Assembly (NCBI GenBank): GCA_964016985.1
Contig: OZ024823.1
Span: forward strand, 35,817,687-35,881,686
Reading direction: 5' to 3'
Length of the DNA stretch: 64,000 bases
Origin: Anodontia alba
Taxonomy: Eukaryota; Mollusca; Bivalvia; Lucinida; Lucinidae
The translations under genes and the position numbers were made by a program. Below the pieces are notes generated by a model. The model was not told the DNA's origin. It did not search any database and saw nothing but the letters and a program-made list of their open reading frames with translations. Shown here piece after piece: positions 20,270 to 30,684 of the stretch. The first letter of the stretch is position 1, and every line of letters begins with the position of its first letter.

Positions 20270-20488
20270 TACGGTAACAACCCTAAGCATTGGGACAGAA
20301 AGGCCAGTGCAAACTGTGTAGACCCAGATCAGATGCCACAGAATGCAGCATCCAATCAGGGTCTACACTGTTTGCCACTCATCCAGCAATATTTTAGACA
20401 CAGCAACAGGTAGGATAATGTACTCTTTCAAATTTTAGGAGATGTATAGTATGCAGTTTTGGTGTCCCGATACTTGGTAAATACTGTA
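20270..20488. mobile_element. HC-4, core-2 MITE (TA type)
   Basis: TACGGTAACAACCCTAAGC at left, GTCCCGATACTTGGTAAATAC at right. Core AACTGTGTAGACCCAGATCAG with ATGCCACAGAATGCAGCAT as the inner stem. Confidence 0.75.
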
Positions 20489-20516
20489 GTCTTTACAGCC
20501 TTTCAACAGCCATGAA

Positions 20517-20657
20517 TGAATGGATGGATAGATGGATGAATGGATGGATGGATGGATGGATGGATGGATGGATGGATGGATGGATGGATGGATGGATGGA
20601 TGGATGGATCGATGGATGGATGGGTGGATCAATGGATGGTGGATGGATGGATGGATA
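20517..20657. repeat. (GGAT)n microsatellite, about 140 bp
   Basis: Tandem GGAT tetranucleotide with a few interruptions (GGATAGATGGATGAAT at the start, GGATCGATGG and GGTGGATC later). Open frames on both strands (MDGW or HPSI repeats) are artefacts. Confidence 0.97.
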
Positions 20658-20834
20658 ATTTTTGGACTGGTCTGTATATGCAAAGTATTTTTTGCATGCA
20701 ATCAGACTTCCTGATAATGTTGGTGACAATGTAGGCTACTATCTAGTGTTTTCACATCACAAAATCAGTTGTGACACAAAAATAGCAGAAATTATCTAAG
20801 AAAAAAACGTCTTTTATCAGGAGTCTTGACCTTA

Positions 20835-21955
20835 TCCAAAATACTGCTTCCTACCAAGTTTCAAGTCATATGGCCATTCAGTTCAGGAGAATAAGCGAAA
20901 AAACATTTTCAAGTTGGAGGCCATGGCAGCCGTCTTGGATTTCTGATCTGAACGATTTTAGCTATTTTTGATCTACAAGTCACCCTGATGCTTCCTACCA
21001 AGTTTCAAGAAGTGAAAAATAGATTTTCAAGATGGCTGCCATCATCTTGGGTTTCTGATCGGAATGATTTTAGCTATTTTTGATCTACAAGTCATCTCGA
21101 TGCTTCCTACCAAGTTTCAGGTCAATTGGCCTATCGGTTCAGGAGAAGAAGCGAAAAATAGATTTTCATGATGGCCCCCATCTTCGATTTCCCATCGGAA
21201 TGATTTTAGCTATTTTTGATGTACAAGTCACCCTGATGCTTCCTACCAAGTTTCAGGTCAAATGGCCTTTTGTTTCCTGTCCAGAAGAAGCTAAAAATAG
21301 ATTTTCAAAATGGCTGCCATAGCAGCCATCTTGGATTTGGGATCAGAACAATTTTAGCTATTTTTTTTATCTAACTTTCAGGTCAAATGGCCTTTCGGTT
21401 CAGGAGAAGAAGCAAAAAATAAGATTTTCAAGATGGCCGCAGAGTTGTCACCTTGGATTTCCGATCGGAATGATTTTAATCTACAAGCCACCCCAATGCT
21501 TCCTACCAAGTTTCAAGTCAATTGGTCTTTCAGTTCAGGAGAAGACCCGAAATACAGATTTTCAAGATGGCCGCCATGGCGGATATCTTGGATTTCCAAT
21601 CAGAAAGATTTTAGCTATCTTTGATCTACAAATCACCCCACAGCTTCTTACCAAGTTTCAAGTCAATTAGTCATTCGGTTCAGGAGAAGTGTAAATAGAT
21701 TTTCAAGATGGCAGCCATGGTGGTCATCTTGGAGTTCAGATCGGAAAGATTTTAGCTACTTTTGATCTACAAGCCACCCCGATGCTTCCAACAAAGTTTC
21801 AAGTCAATTGGCCCAAGAGTGTGGGAGGAATAGGCTTTTAAATCAAATTGTTGATGCTGCACGACGGACACCGTATGAGGCATGATGGACGACAGACATT
21901 GACCGATCACAATAGTTACCTTGAGCACTTCATATTCAGGTGAGCTAACAAGTAG
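20835..21955. repeat. Tandem array, 110-150 bp unit, with tail (P4)
   Basis: About seven to eight units carrying CTTCCTACCAAGTTTCAGGT, GGTTCAGGAGAAGAAGC, AATAGATTTTCAAGATGGC and TTTTAGCTATTTTTGATC. TTTTCAAGATGGC-like landmarks fall near 21025, 21161, 21302, 21425, 21560 and 21698. The tail has GCACGACGGACACCG, GATGGACGACAG and a weak hairpin ending AGGTGAGCTAAC. Several frames across it are open for 60-80 codons because the unit contains few stops; they are not genes. Confidence 0.75.
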
Positions 21956-21985
21956 ACTGTCATCTGCTACAATTTGCTTGTCACT

Positions 21986-22144
21986 TTAACCTTTATCCCT
22001 CTCTGGGCTAATTCATGAAGATATTTTTCTTATTTTTCCAAGAAAATAGGCTTTGAAATGCCAATGCCTATTTTCTTTGAAAAATAAGAAATATATTTCA
22101 AAATGTCATCTTCTGAAATTTTTACCCAGTATGCTAAGTGTTAA
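21986..22144. mobile_element. HE-7, internally deleted core-3 MITE
   Basis: TTAA at both ends. AGGCTTTGAAATGCCAATGCC is what remains of the hairpin. It is preceded by GTCATCTGCTACAATTTGC, the right end of an HD element, so an HE element sits in or next to an HD relic. Confidence 0.65.
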
Positions 22145-22452
22145 GGGTTAAAGGTTATATACTGCAGCAGAACTAGTATCATTAATTTTAGTTTGAATTC
22201 AACATCTTTCTCACCACTAATCAACTTCCTGTTCAAGTTAAGAGCCCAAATAATGACCATACCCTGCTATCTCATTCAGAAATTCTTTATTTATTCCAGA
22301 ATTGAGAAGGCATCTCAATCCAGGATACGCAATCATCAAAAGTACCAATAAATCCATTCTACAACCCTTCATGTATTTTAATATACTGGTAAATATTTGT
22401 CAGAAATCTGATAGAACATTGATTCTTCTTTTTTATATAAATAAATACATTA

Positions 22453-22675
22453 TTAACCCTTAAAGCACCAAGGAAAACTGCAGCAGACGACATTTTCACT
22501 ATTTTTTTTTTTTTTTTATAGTTTTCAAAGATAATAAGTCTTGAAATTTCGTGTGAATCGTCTGCCAAGCAGACGATTCACATGAAATTTCAAGACTTAT
22601 TTTCTTTGAAAAAAAAAAAAAAAAAAAAATGGAATGCCATCTGCTACAAATTTTGCTTGGCGCTTTAAGGATTAA
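22453..22675. mobile_element. HD-3, core-3 MITE
   Basis: Reference copy of HD. TTAA-CCCTTAAAGCACCAAGG at left, CTTGGCGCTTTAAGGA-TTAA at right, CAGCAGACGACATTTT inside. Hairpin arms AAGTCTTGAAATTTCGTGTG / CATGAAATTTCAAGACTT with perfectly paired tip GAATCGTCTGCCAAGCAGACGATTC. Confidence 0.85.
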
Positions 22676-22877
22676 AACTGTCAATATTCAGCCAATATAT
22701 GCCACAAATATGACAAGTTTTACAAGACTCTGGAAGAGCAGATTATTTGTTTGAATATTTTTCTCATTTCTGCAGGAAAATTTGTCTCACTGATCTTATT
22801 GGCATCACTTCAGTCTAAGGGAAAATTATAAGAAAAATATTGCTAATTCTGTTTTCTGATTTTCTAAATTCGGTATG

Positions 22878-23124
22878 TTAACCTTTAAGGGGGTTGGATA
22901 CACTTGGTAGGGTTTCCACCATTTTTACAAAAACAGGCAAGTTTTGTGACTTCCTGTTTGCTTTCCTGCACATCAAGCCCTTTCTAAAAAGGGGTCTACT
23001 CTATCAGGAAAGAATTTGCTCCCATAGGGAGCAAATTCTTTCCTTTTAGAGTTGACCCCTTTTCAGAAGGGGATAAAATCTATTTTGATAGTTGCCTCCC
23101 CTAAAGTGTAACCATTCCCCTTAA
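22878..23124. mobile_element. HN-2, MITE with GGGG-TGGATA ends
   Basis: Best HN copy. TTAA-CCTTTAAGGGGGTTGG at left, AACCATTCCCC-TTAA at right. Arms GGCAAGTTTTGTGACTTCC and GATAGTTGCCTCCCC; central stem GGAAAGAATTTGCTCCC / GGGAGCAAATTCTTTCC, preceded by AAGGGGTCTACTCT and followed by the complement AGAGTTGACCCCTT. Confidence 0.8.
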
Positions 23125-23605
23125 AGTGCCAATCACAAAAAATACAGCAGAGGATGTTCTGATTTATGTTTTAGAGAAAATAAGTCTTGATAGCCTAGTA
23201 GATGGTTCAGATATAATGTCAAGCCTTATTTTCTCTGAAAATTAACATTATGAAAACAAGCCTAAACAAAATGAAAATTTTCAGATAAAAATTCAGATTT
23301 TTTTTCTTATTTCTGCTCAAAACATAGATTGTGGGTACTCGTTAGAACCGCCTCGGCGAGGCGGTTCTAACAAGTACCCACAATCTATGTTTTGAGCAGA
23401 GATAAGAAAAATAATGTATACCCCTGTAAACCCCAGTTTTACTATATAAAAGTGGGGTTTAAGGGGGTAAAAATTATATAGGTATGTTTTCGTGATGATG
23501 CAGACAATTCAGATGAAATCTCAAGCCTTAATAAACCCTCTGAAAAAAAAAAGATAAAAATTAGAATGTTGTCTGCTACACTTTTTTATGGACTTTAAGG
23601 GTCAA
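23118..23605. mobile_element. HD-4, core-3 MITE interrupted by HA3-1
   Basis: Left CCTTAAAGTGCCAATCAC and GCAGAGGATGTTCTGA; right AGAATGTTGTCTGCTACAC then GGACTTTAAGGG. Core-3 arms are split: TTGATAGCC... lies before and CAGACAATTCAGATG after the HA3 insert, with a partial duplication of the hairpin. Confidence 0.6.
23246..23497 (+). mobile_element. HA3-1, core-1 MITE with CGAAAACATG ends
   Basis: CATTATGAAAACAAGCCTAA at left and GGTATGTTTTCGTGATG at right. The core is CTGCTCAAAACATAGATTGT with inner stem GAACCGCCTCGGCGAGGCGGTTC. The right half contains a second inverted pair (AAACCCCAGTTTTACTAT / ATAAAAGTGGGGTTT). An opposite-orientation copy is at 41601. Confidence 0.8.
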
Positions 23606-24125
23606 AGGTTATAGAATTTTGATAACAAAACTGGAAGATGAGGAATAAAATGATGTTAGATTTTTTAAGGAAATTATTTTCTACAGCAATTAATTGCAGA
23701 AAACATCAGCCCTATTTTCATGAAAAACGAGGAAAATATTTTAAAATGTCCTCTGTAGATATTTAAATTCAGCATACCAAAAGTTAATAACAGGAAGAGG
23801 AAGCCATAACTAACATTAAAAGACACTATTATTCATACAACAGTCAATATCATAACAAAAGGGACAAAAGATCATCTGGAAATTCAACTTTTATTGAAAC
23901 AATAGCTCCCAATTTCTATATTTTTAATGACAAATGGATCAGAGTGGGAGTGATATCATAATTTTAACCGTAAAACACCAAGCAAAATAGTAACAGACAT
24001 TTTCATTATTTTTTAGAGAGTTACAGCCATCAAGTGTGACAGAACCACGAAAACATGGAACTAAGGAAGGACGGAATACTAATATTATCAATCAATGTCC
24101 CTCTCTTCGCTAGTGGTCCCAACAA
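23606..24125. other. No recognisable gene
   Basis: Contains weak core-3-like pieces (CAGAAAACATCAGCCCTATT; AAATGTCCTCTGTAGATA at 23740-23768) and otherwise unique AT-rich sequence. Confidence 0.4.
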
Positions 24126-24129
24126 TTAA

Positions 24130-24290
24130 CTGGTCCACCTGACTATCATGATGATGTATCTATAAAGAGCTGGCTGAATAGAAAGCAGTGTAGACCCAGA
24201 TCAAACTGCTCCCATAGGAGCAGTTTGATCTAGGTCTACATAGTTTACTCAGTCATGTCTCTCTGAATGTTTAGGATATGTGTGATAGGA
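24130..24290. mobile_element. HC-5, core-2 MITE, truncated
   Basis: Core GTAGACCCAGATCAAACTGC with inner stem CTGCTCCCATAGGAGCAG perfectly paired, then GATCTAGGTCTAC. GAATGTTTAGGATATG is a decayed right terminus. Confidence 0.65.
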
Positions 24291-24439
24291 ACAGTGTGAG
24301 GTATAGATCATTACTGATTCACAGCATCCTCAGAGATTCACAAGTTCTTTCAAAGTAAATCACAACAACTTTCACACATTCTTTCAAAATAAATCACAAC
24401 AGAATTTTGGCTCTGCTGCATCAAGCAAACTGGTTTAGT

Positions 24440-24800
24440 GCAATAATGTAGGTTAACTGTAATAACTTAAGTTTACCATAATAACCCTAGACTTACCATA
24501 AATATTAATCTTAGGTTTACCATAATAACCTTCTATGGTTTACAGTAATAATTTAGATTTACCAATAACCTTAGGTTTAATGTAATAACTTTAGGTTTAC
24601 TGTAATAACCTTATGTACTATGATAAGTTTACTGTAATAACCTTAGGTTTGCTGTAATAACTAAGGTTTACTGTAATAACCTTATGTTTACTGTAATAAG
24701 TTTACTGTAATAACCTTATGAGTTTACTGTAATAACCTTATGTTTACTGTAATAAGATTTACTGTAATTACCATAGGTTTACTGTCATAACTTAGGTTTA
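24440..24800. repeat. Minisatellite of the motif TTTACTGTAATAACCTTAGG
   Basis: About 16 imperfect copies of a 17-24 bp unit (TTTACTGTAATAACCTTA, sometimes shortened to TTTACTGTAATAAG). The unit closely matches the terminal sequence of HC elements (TACTGTAATAACCCTAAG), and an HC element (HC-6) directly follows. Confidence 0.85.
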
Positions 24801-24801
24801 C

Positions 24802-25016
24802 TATAATGAATCTAAATACTGGGACAAACAGGTCTGAGCAAACAGTGTAGGCCCAGATCAGATGCCACATACATAATGTGGCATCTGATCAAGGTCTAAT
24901 ATGTTTGCCACTTATCCAACTGTATTTTTAGACAAATCACAGGTAGTAAATTGAATCTTCAAATTTCAGTACAAGTATGGTAAGGAGGTAAAGAGTCCCA
25001 GTATTTAGGGTCAATA
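24802..25016. mobile_element. HC-6, core-2 MITE (TA type)
   Basis: TATAATGAATCTAAATACTGG at left, GAGTCCCAGTATTTAGGG at right. Inner stem GATGCCACATACATAATGTGGCATC perfectly paired; outer stem GCAAACAGTGTAGGCCC. Confidence 0.8.
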
Positions 25017-25124
25017 AAATACATATGTATGTGAATAGTGAAGGTCTAGCTCACCAATGTTGAAGGCTTGAAGCATTCCCCAACCCCCCTACACACATAC
25101 ACCATGCATATAACTGCATGACCA

Positions 25125-25313
25125 TAGGTCTAGATAAAAGTGGGTATCAGGTCAGTATTTTTCTTATTTGTCCACAAAAACATATGTTGTGGGTACTCAT
25201 TAAAAGCGCCTCATTGAGGCACTTCTAATGAGTACCCACAACATATGTTTTCATGGACAAATAAGAAAAATATCAATACTTTTGGACTGAAAAAAGCGCC
25301 TTAACTAGAACTA
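25125..25313. mobile_element. HA-7, core-1 MITE
   Basis: TAGGTCTAGATAAAAG at left, TTAACTAGAACTA at right; TA-flanked. Long, nearly perfect hairpin from CTTATTTGTCCACAAAAAC to GTTTTCATGGACAAATAAG. Confidence 0.82.
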
Positions 25314-25350
25314 TGAATTGACCATGCATTTGCTTACACAATTGTTAACC

Positions 25351-25556
25351 ATAACTATTTGTCTTAAGTATTGAGACAGACGAGCCTGAGCAAACAGTAT
25401 AGACCCAAACCAGATGCCTCAGAATCTAGTGTCTGATCTGGGTCTAGCTCATTGTTACCACTCATACAGTATTTTTTAAACAAATCAACAGGTAGTAAAG
25501 TGGACCTGTACAAATTTTTAAAACTGTGGTTATGAGTTTAGGCATCGCAATATTTT
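25351..25556. mobile_element. HC-7, core-2 MITE, diverged
   Basis: TTTGTCTTAAGTATTGAGACA at left; GGCATCGCAATATTTTC at right. Inner stem AGATGCCTC...GTGTCTGATC is imperfect. Confidence 0.6.
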
Positions 25557-25703
25557 CATTTGACATTTTAAGAGGATTGCTTCCTTTGGACCAAATTCAT
25601 ATGAAACATCAAACTGTATTTTCTCGGAAAAATATCAATTCATTGGCCACAGAATTTGCAGAGTGCTAAATGTCAAAGCATGTAAAAGAAGTATCTTCAA
25701 TCA

Positions 25704-25916
25704 TTAACCTTTACCACTCTCTAGGCAAATTCAGCAGATGACAAACTGATGATAGTTTTCTTATTTTTCCCAAAAAATAGGCTTTGACATTCTATGCAAA
25801 TTGTCTCCTCAGGAGACAATTTGCATGAAATGTCAGATCCTGTTTTCTGGGAAAACAAAAAAAAATATTTCAATATGTTGTCTGCTGAAATTTTTACCCA
25901 GCATGCTCAGCGTTAA
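25704..25916. mobile_element. HE-8, core-3 MITE
   Basis: Reference copy of HE. TTAA-CCTTTACCACTCTCTAGG at left, CCCAGCATGCTCAGCG-TTAA at right, with CAGCAGATGACAAACTGATG and its counterpart. Hairpin TGCAAATTGTCTCCTCAGGAGACAATTTGCA is perfectly paired (25795-25825). Confidence 0.85.
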
Positions 25917-26249
25917 TCAATAAAATACATCCGGTCTTTTTTTGAATCAGTTTACTGATATAATTGCTCTTGTTAAAAAGAACAACAAGTGGCATTAATG
26001 ACATCCCAACCATTTTTATCATTTAGTGACCTCCCATGGGGAGATAAAAAAAATGATATTTATTTGTACTGATTATGCAAATCTAGTTGAATTCAAGGTC
26101 CAGATATGCAGAGTATTCCGATAATTTACAGCAACATGAGAAAAGGGAGCTTACAGCATAGCACTGGGTAAGACACTTTCTTTCAACCATGAACTATTGA
26201 TGTTTTTTCTTATTTCTTGTGCAAAAGAAACTATCATGCTGATGCTGAC

Positions 26250-26340
26250 ACCATGAATGCTGACGACAAAGCCACCACTTTTAGGGCTGAACCGAAAACA
26301 CTAAGTGCCCCTCCACCTCTAGTGGGGGACATAATGAAAT
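26250..26340. repeat. Tail fragment with terminal hairpin
   Basis: GCTGACGACAAAGCCACC followed by GTGCCCCTCCACC-TCTA-GTGGGGGACATAATG. The stem is CCCC-CCAC / GTGG-GGGG, the same terminal design as the tandem-repeat elements, but without an array beside it. Confidence 0.55.
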
Positions 26341-26384
26341 GTAAACCTTTATTTTCAGTGAAATAGAAACTTAAAATGCCATCT

Positions 26385-26572
26385 CTGATGATGGTTTAGT
26401 GTTTTATGTCCCTTTTAACATTATTTAAGTCATATTGAAACAATGGAAGGAAGATAATGAAAGGCTCTGTGCAATGAAGTGCCGTACAGTCATGCGCTGA
26501 ATTCCCCTTCCTGCTGGAATCGAATTTGTGTCCAAAGTCGGGAGGGCTAACCACTCAGCCACCACTATGCTT
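26385..26572 (-). mobile_element. SINE-3, diverged tRNA-headed SINE
   Basis: Starts GGTTTAGTGTTTTATGTCCC and carries GAAAGGCTCTGTGCAATGAA. On the minus strand the head gives CAGCAGGAAGGGGAATTC preceded by a box-B-like TTCGATTCCAGC and GGCTGAGTGGTTAGCC. A different SINE family from SINE-1; fragments recur at 59740. Confidence 0.6.
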
Positions 26573-26607
26573 TGAAAATGCCATCTCTGATCTTTAAAAT
26601 CAGCAAA

Positions 26608-26815
26608 TTAACCCTTCTCCTACTGAGCCCAGATATGCCCTTCCTTTGCAAACAGTGTAGATCCAGAGCAGTTGGCTTCTGAGGAAGCCAAATAATCTAG
26701 ATCTGCACTGTTTGTCATTCAGTATGTGAACTTATATCAACAATGTGGATAAAGTAATCTGAATGGCTGACAATTACAAATGGGCGTGGCATCTTAATTT
26801 ATTCAACAAGGTTAA
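26608..26815 (+). mobile_element. HB-5, TTAA core-2 MITE
   Basis: TTAA on both sides; CCCTTCTCCTACTGAGCCC at left. The right terminal repeat is reduced to CAACAAGG. The arm carries AAATAATCTAGATCTGC against CCAGAGCAGTTGG, so it is older than most. Confidence 0.75.
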
Positions 26816-26853
26816 TATCAAAGGATAATAATGTGGCAAGAACAGCTAGATTG

Positions 26854-27070
26854 TACTGTAATAACCCTAAGTATTGGGACACCTTACCTACTTACCATAC
26901 TTCTCCAAAAATTTGAAATAGTCCATTTTGCTACCTCTCAATGTGCCTAAAATATTATTATATGTAAGGCAAACAGTGAAGACCCTGATCAGACACTGTA
27001 TTTGTCGGTGTCTGATCTGGGTCTACACTGTTTGTAAAGGTCTACCTACTTACTTACGGTTATTACGGTA
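26854..27070. mobile_element. HC-8, core-2 MITE (TA type)
   Basis: TACTGTAATAACCCTAAGTA at left and ACTTACTTACGGTTATTACGG at right. Inner stem GACACTGTATTTGTCGGTGTC. Confidence 0.8.
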
Positions 27071-27134
27071 GTAAGAGACAATTTCGGTGAATAATGAAGA
27101 CTTCTCAGACTGCATAAATGTGCATGCTATCTCC

Positions 27135-27324
27135 TAGCCCTGGATAATGCACTTTTCCCAACTGAAAAGTATCGATATCTTTGCTTATTTCTCCACAAAA
27201 ATATATGTTGTGAGTACTCATTATAAGTGCCTTGGTGAGGCACTTCTAATGAGTACCCACAACATATGTTTTTGCAGAGAAATTAGAAAACTATTATGTG
27301 GCTACCCTCTCTTATCTAGAGCTA
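27135..27324. mobile_element. HA-8, core-1 MITE
   Basis: TAGCCCTGGATAATGC at left, CTTATCTAGAGCTA at right. Arms AAATATATGTTGTGAGTACTC / GAGTACCCACAACATATG, inner stem GTGCCTTGGTGAGGCAC. Confidence 0.8.
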
Positions 27325-27658
27325 TGTATCTGACACTTTTGCAGTTTGCATATTGTCCATTTTATTGCACCACAACTTGAATGTTTTCATGATCATTGAT
27401 TAGAGAAATAGAGATGGATCATATTTCTTTCTATATTAGGAAATTATAAAGTATCTCTTTGAATCCAAACACGCCAATATTCTTAAAGAAAAATGCAAAC
27501 TCAAAAAAACTGGTAAAGAATTTGGGTGTTTTAGTGTTTTTTAATCACTTAACTCTTTCTGCTGATTTTTTTTATGCAGAGTGCTAAGCTCTAAACCAAC
27601 CAGAAATGTGAAGCCCTTACTTTCTGGAAAACAAATTAATATAATATGAAAATTCTTC
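27325..27658. other. No recognisable gene; HE-like fragment inside
   Basis: GCTGATTTTTTTTATGCAGAG and GCTAAGCTCTAAACC near 27560-27595 look like an HE terminus out of context. Confidence 0.35.
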
Positions 27659-27809
27659 TTACCCTCAAAGCGCCAATCACAACTGCAGCAGACAACATTT
27701 TTATTATTATTATTATTATTTTTATTATTATTTTTCACAGAAAATGTCTTGACATTTCATGTGAATTGTCTACAATATGCATGAAATAGCAAGACTTATT
27801 TTCTATGAA

Positions 27810-27840
<31 letters not shown>

Positions 27841-27888
27841 AATTAGATGTTGTCTGCTGCAGATTTTGCTTGACACTTTAAGAGTTAA
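27659..27888. mobile_element. HD-5, core-3 MITE
   Basis: CCCTCAAAGCGCCAATCAC at left, TTGACACTTTAAGAG-TTAA at right. A (TTA)n stretch (27698-27735) and an A-rich stretch (27808-27843) have expanded symmetrically in the two arms. Hairpin tip shortened (GAATTGTCTACAATATGC). Confidence 0.75.
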
Positions 27889-28023
27889 ATTAATGTCTAC
27901 TGATATTTAACATTCAGCACATGAAGAGACATAATGAAACCTGCATGCCCTTTTCTTCAGATACTCTAAGATTTCAATTTTCTGCACTGCACCCCAATGA
28001 ATCTATAACAAATCCGCCATATG

Positions 28024-28220
28024 TACTATAAATATTGGGACAAGCAGGCCTAAGCAAATGGACCATGATCAGATGCCACAGAATACCCTGTCAGAGCTAC
28101 ACTGTTTGCCACTCATCCAGCATTTTTAGTACCATCAAAAAATAGTCAGTCTGGATTAGTGCATATTTTAGGACCAGTATGGCAATGACAAAGTGTCACA
28201 ATATTTAGGGTAAACACTAT
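28024..28220. mobile_element. HC-9, core-2 MITE, truncated core
   Basis: CTATAAATATTGGGACAAGC at left, GTCACAATATTTAGGGTAAAC at right. The core lacks the ACAGTGTAG step on the left (GCAAATGGACCATGATCAG). Confidence 0.65.
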
Positions 28221-28226
28221 GTAACA

Positions 28227-28413
28227 TAGCTCCCGAAAAGGCACTTTTGTAACCAAAAATTGTTGATATTTTTCTTCTTTCTCTGCGAAAACGTGTTGCG
28301 GGTACTCATTAGAAGTGCCTCAATGAGGCACTTCTAATGAGTACCCACAACATAATGTCTTCGTGGAGAAATAAGAAAAATATTTTCCTGATAACCCCTC
28401 TTATCTGGAGCTA
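28227..28413. mobile_element. HA-9, core-1 MITE
   Basis: TAGCTCCCGAAAAGGCAC at left, CTCTTATCTGGAGCTA at right; TA flanks. Inner stem GAAGTGCCTCAATGAGGCACTTC perfectly paired. Confidence 0.82.
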
Positions 28414-28711
28414 TGCATATAGATTGCGAAACTATTGAGCCCCAGTGGTGAAAACTGGTCCAAATTTAATATCAGTGATTGGCATTTGGAATATTAACTG
28501 CCAACTGAGACCATCTAAATGCATTTCATGTGTCATTATGCTCACTTAAGCGGAAGAGAATTGACTCTCCACTGGCCGCTTGTGGGTGATGTCATTGCAT
28601 CGGACTGCAGATATTGCTTTTTACACCTACTGGACACCGATGACTCAGCCTGCTAGGAATCAAACCATCATGAAATGACCCTTCCAATAGTTAGACCAAA
28701 AAAAAAAAAGT

Positions 28712-29103
28712 TATTAGATTCTCAGATACATTTTTAAAAAAAATAGATGCGTGTAGGCAGCTTTTTATTTTTACTTTTATTTTCCAGTTGAGTACATTCT
28801 TGGACATTTGGGTTTGTTTGGCTAAACAAAATGGCGACCGGAAGTATCTAAAATCTATCTATCTGCCAGTTTAAAGTCTCAAACACTATAAACAGATCGT
28901 AATTTACCGATTTTCTATGAAAGTAAGTAAGAATGCTATATGTTTGTGGTCTAGATTGCAATTTGGTTAGAAATGATTATCAGATAAGCGAGTAAAATCC
29001 AGTGTCACATATTTTCGTGGGTCGGAAAAAAACTTATCACTTAAAAAAAAGTCATATATGCGGGACCTTTTGGACAAATGTGGCGGTGTCTGAGAATCTA
29101 ATA
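28712..29103. mobile_element. HQ-1, 390 bp element with TTAGATTCTCAGA ends
   Basis: TA-TTAGATTCTCAGATAC at left and GTGTCTGAGAATCTAA-TA at right. No coding frame. Inside, at about 28829-28847, AAAATGGCGACCGGAAGTA joins a YY1-like ATGGCG motif to an ETS-like CCGGAAGT motif. Only one copy in the window; the terminal repeat is about 16 bp. Confidence 0.65.
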
Positions 29104-29107
29104 CTTC

Positions 29108-29147
29108 TTTTTTTTTTTTTTTTTTTTTTGGGGGGGGGGGGGGGGGT
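29108..29147. repeat. T-run joined to G-run
   Basis: About 21 T followed by about 16 G. No biological feature is claimed, and the length may be unreliable in assembly. Confidence 0.9.
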
Positions 29148-29154
29148 GGGGGCC

Positions 29155-29286
29155 TTAGCTAAACTTCTGGCATCCTGGGTGAAAATTTCAGAAGACCACA
29201 TTTTGAAATATTTTTTCTTATTTTCCCAAGAAAATATATCACCAGTTTTTAATGTGTTGTACACTGAAAAAACTCAGTGTGCTTAA
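29155..29286. mobile_element. HE-9, internally deleted core-3 MITE
   Basis: GCTAAACTTCTGGCATCCTG and AAATTTCAGAAGACCACATT at left; AACTCAGTGTGC-TTAA at right. The hairpin arms are missing. Confidence 0.55.
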
Positions 29287-29612
29287 ACTTAGCATGCCAA
29301 ATTAATTGTTTTTGAATTCTGAATAAAAATATATAAGCAGACAACATTTTAAAAGTATTTGTTAAACAGGGTATTTCATGCTGGATCATCTAGGAACAAG
29401 GCTTGACATTTTATGTGAACTGTTTCCCTGATGATCCACAGATGATAAACCTCAGCTCCTGGACAATTCAAATCTACCATTCACTATGTCTGTATTCAAA
29501 AATTGCATCGGGTGAAAAGTATCAAATCTAACATAGCAAAAAAACAAAAACAAAAAACAGACTCAGATAATCCTATGCATCTGCACAGTCTTGTCAGGGC
29601 CTTTGCTGTCTG

Positions 29613-29856
29613 TTAACCCTTAAAATGCCAAGAAAACCTGCATCTGAAAATTTCATCTGTTTATGATGTCTGCTGAATATTCTTGCAAACTTTTCAAACC
29701 TACTTTTTGCATACAGGCAAACAGTGTGGACCCTAATCAGACTGCTCCTAAAGGAGCAGTCTGATCTGGGTCCACACTGTTAGCATAAATGACTTAAAAT
29801 CACAAGCAGATGACAAAGCAGACGACAATTGTTGTGATTGGCAGTTTAAGGGTTAA
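29613..29856. mobile_element. HD2-2, core-2 MITE with HD ends
   Basis: TTAA-CCCTTAAAATGCCAAG at left, TTGGCAGTTTAAGGG-TTAA at right. Inner stem GACTGCTCCTAAAGGAGCAGTC identical to HD2-1. Length differs by two bases from HD2-1. Confidence 0.88.
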
Positions 29857-30118
29857 GTATATTTTATAGTACATAATGATTCTGTAAACGGACCGCAAAA
29901 ACTTTGATCAGTCTGAAACCCACAAGCTGATATGGGTCTTTGATGTCAGCATTGAAGTTACGTTGGCTTGAATCAGCTCGTATTGCTGTCTTTTAGGCTG
30001 TGAGATAAAACATGGCATTTTTTTTTTTGTTTACAGGTATATTGTGCTTTTAATTTTGTTGCTTGACAAGAGCCTTTCTGGCATTTTTCCAAAATTTGTA
30101 TATTTTTTAATAAACACA

Positions 30119-30347
30119 TTAAGCGCTAAGCAAATTTGAAACAGATGACATTCTTATACTTTCTTTTTATTATTTTTCAAAGAAAATAAGATGTAGCATT
30201 TCATGTGAATTGTCTGCTAGGCAGACAATGAACTGTCTGCCTAACATGAAATAGCAAGCCTTTTCTTTCTCTGAAAAAAAAAAAAAATACAAGAAAAAAA
30301 AAAAAAAATGTTGTCTGCTGCAGTTGTGATTAGCACTTAAGGGCTAA
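30119..30347. mobile_element. HD-6, core-3 MITE
   Basis: TTAAGCGCTAAGCAAATTTG at left, GATTAGCACTTAAGGGCTAA at right. Hairpin tip GTCTGCTAGGCAGAC paired; part of the right arm is duplicated (GACAATGAACTGTCTGCC). Confidence 0.75.
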
Positions 30348-30684
30348 TGATGATTGCTTGAAAACAATGCAGAAATGGCACATTGTTTGGAAAAACTACT
30401 GTCATTGCATCCAGACCCTTAGGGAAAGAGGGGAAAAAAGCAACATCTATGTTCCCAAACACATTTATCAATGTCTTAGGAAAGACAGGAGAGGATTTTT
30501 TCCCTTTATCAACCAGGTACAAAGTCTCTTATCTTTTCTTGTGAGAAAGTAACATCTGTTTTGCCAACAGATAATATCAGGTGAAAGCAAACATAAAATT
30601 TTTTATCCAGGTATGTTTTCTCCATATACCAGAACTTTTTTCTGGCTAGACATCTTCCCCTCAGCCCCAATCCAAAGCATGAAG
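30348..30684. other. No recognisable gene
   Basis: Open frames of about 60 codons exist on both strands at 30337-30552 but have no splice context or family resemblance. Confidence 0.35.

Noticed and set aside
20435..20734. Open frames with HPSI / MDGW repeats on both strands
   Set aside because: Translation of the (GGAT)n microsatellite.
21080..21670. Overlapping frames of 60-80 codons with repeated LPTKFQV motifs
   Set aside because: They arise from the tandem array P4, whose unit has few stops; no start, splice or family evidence.
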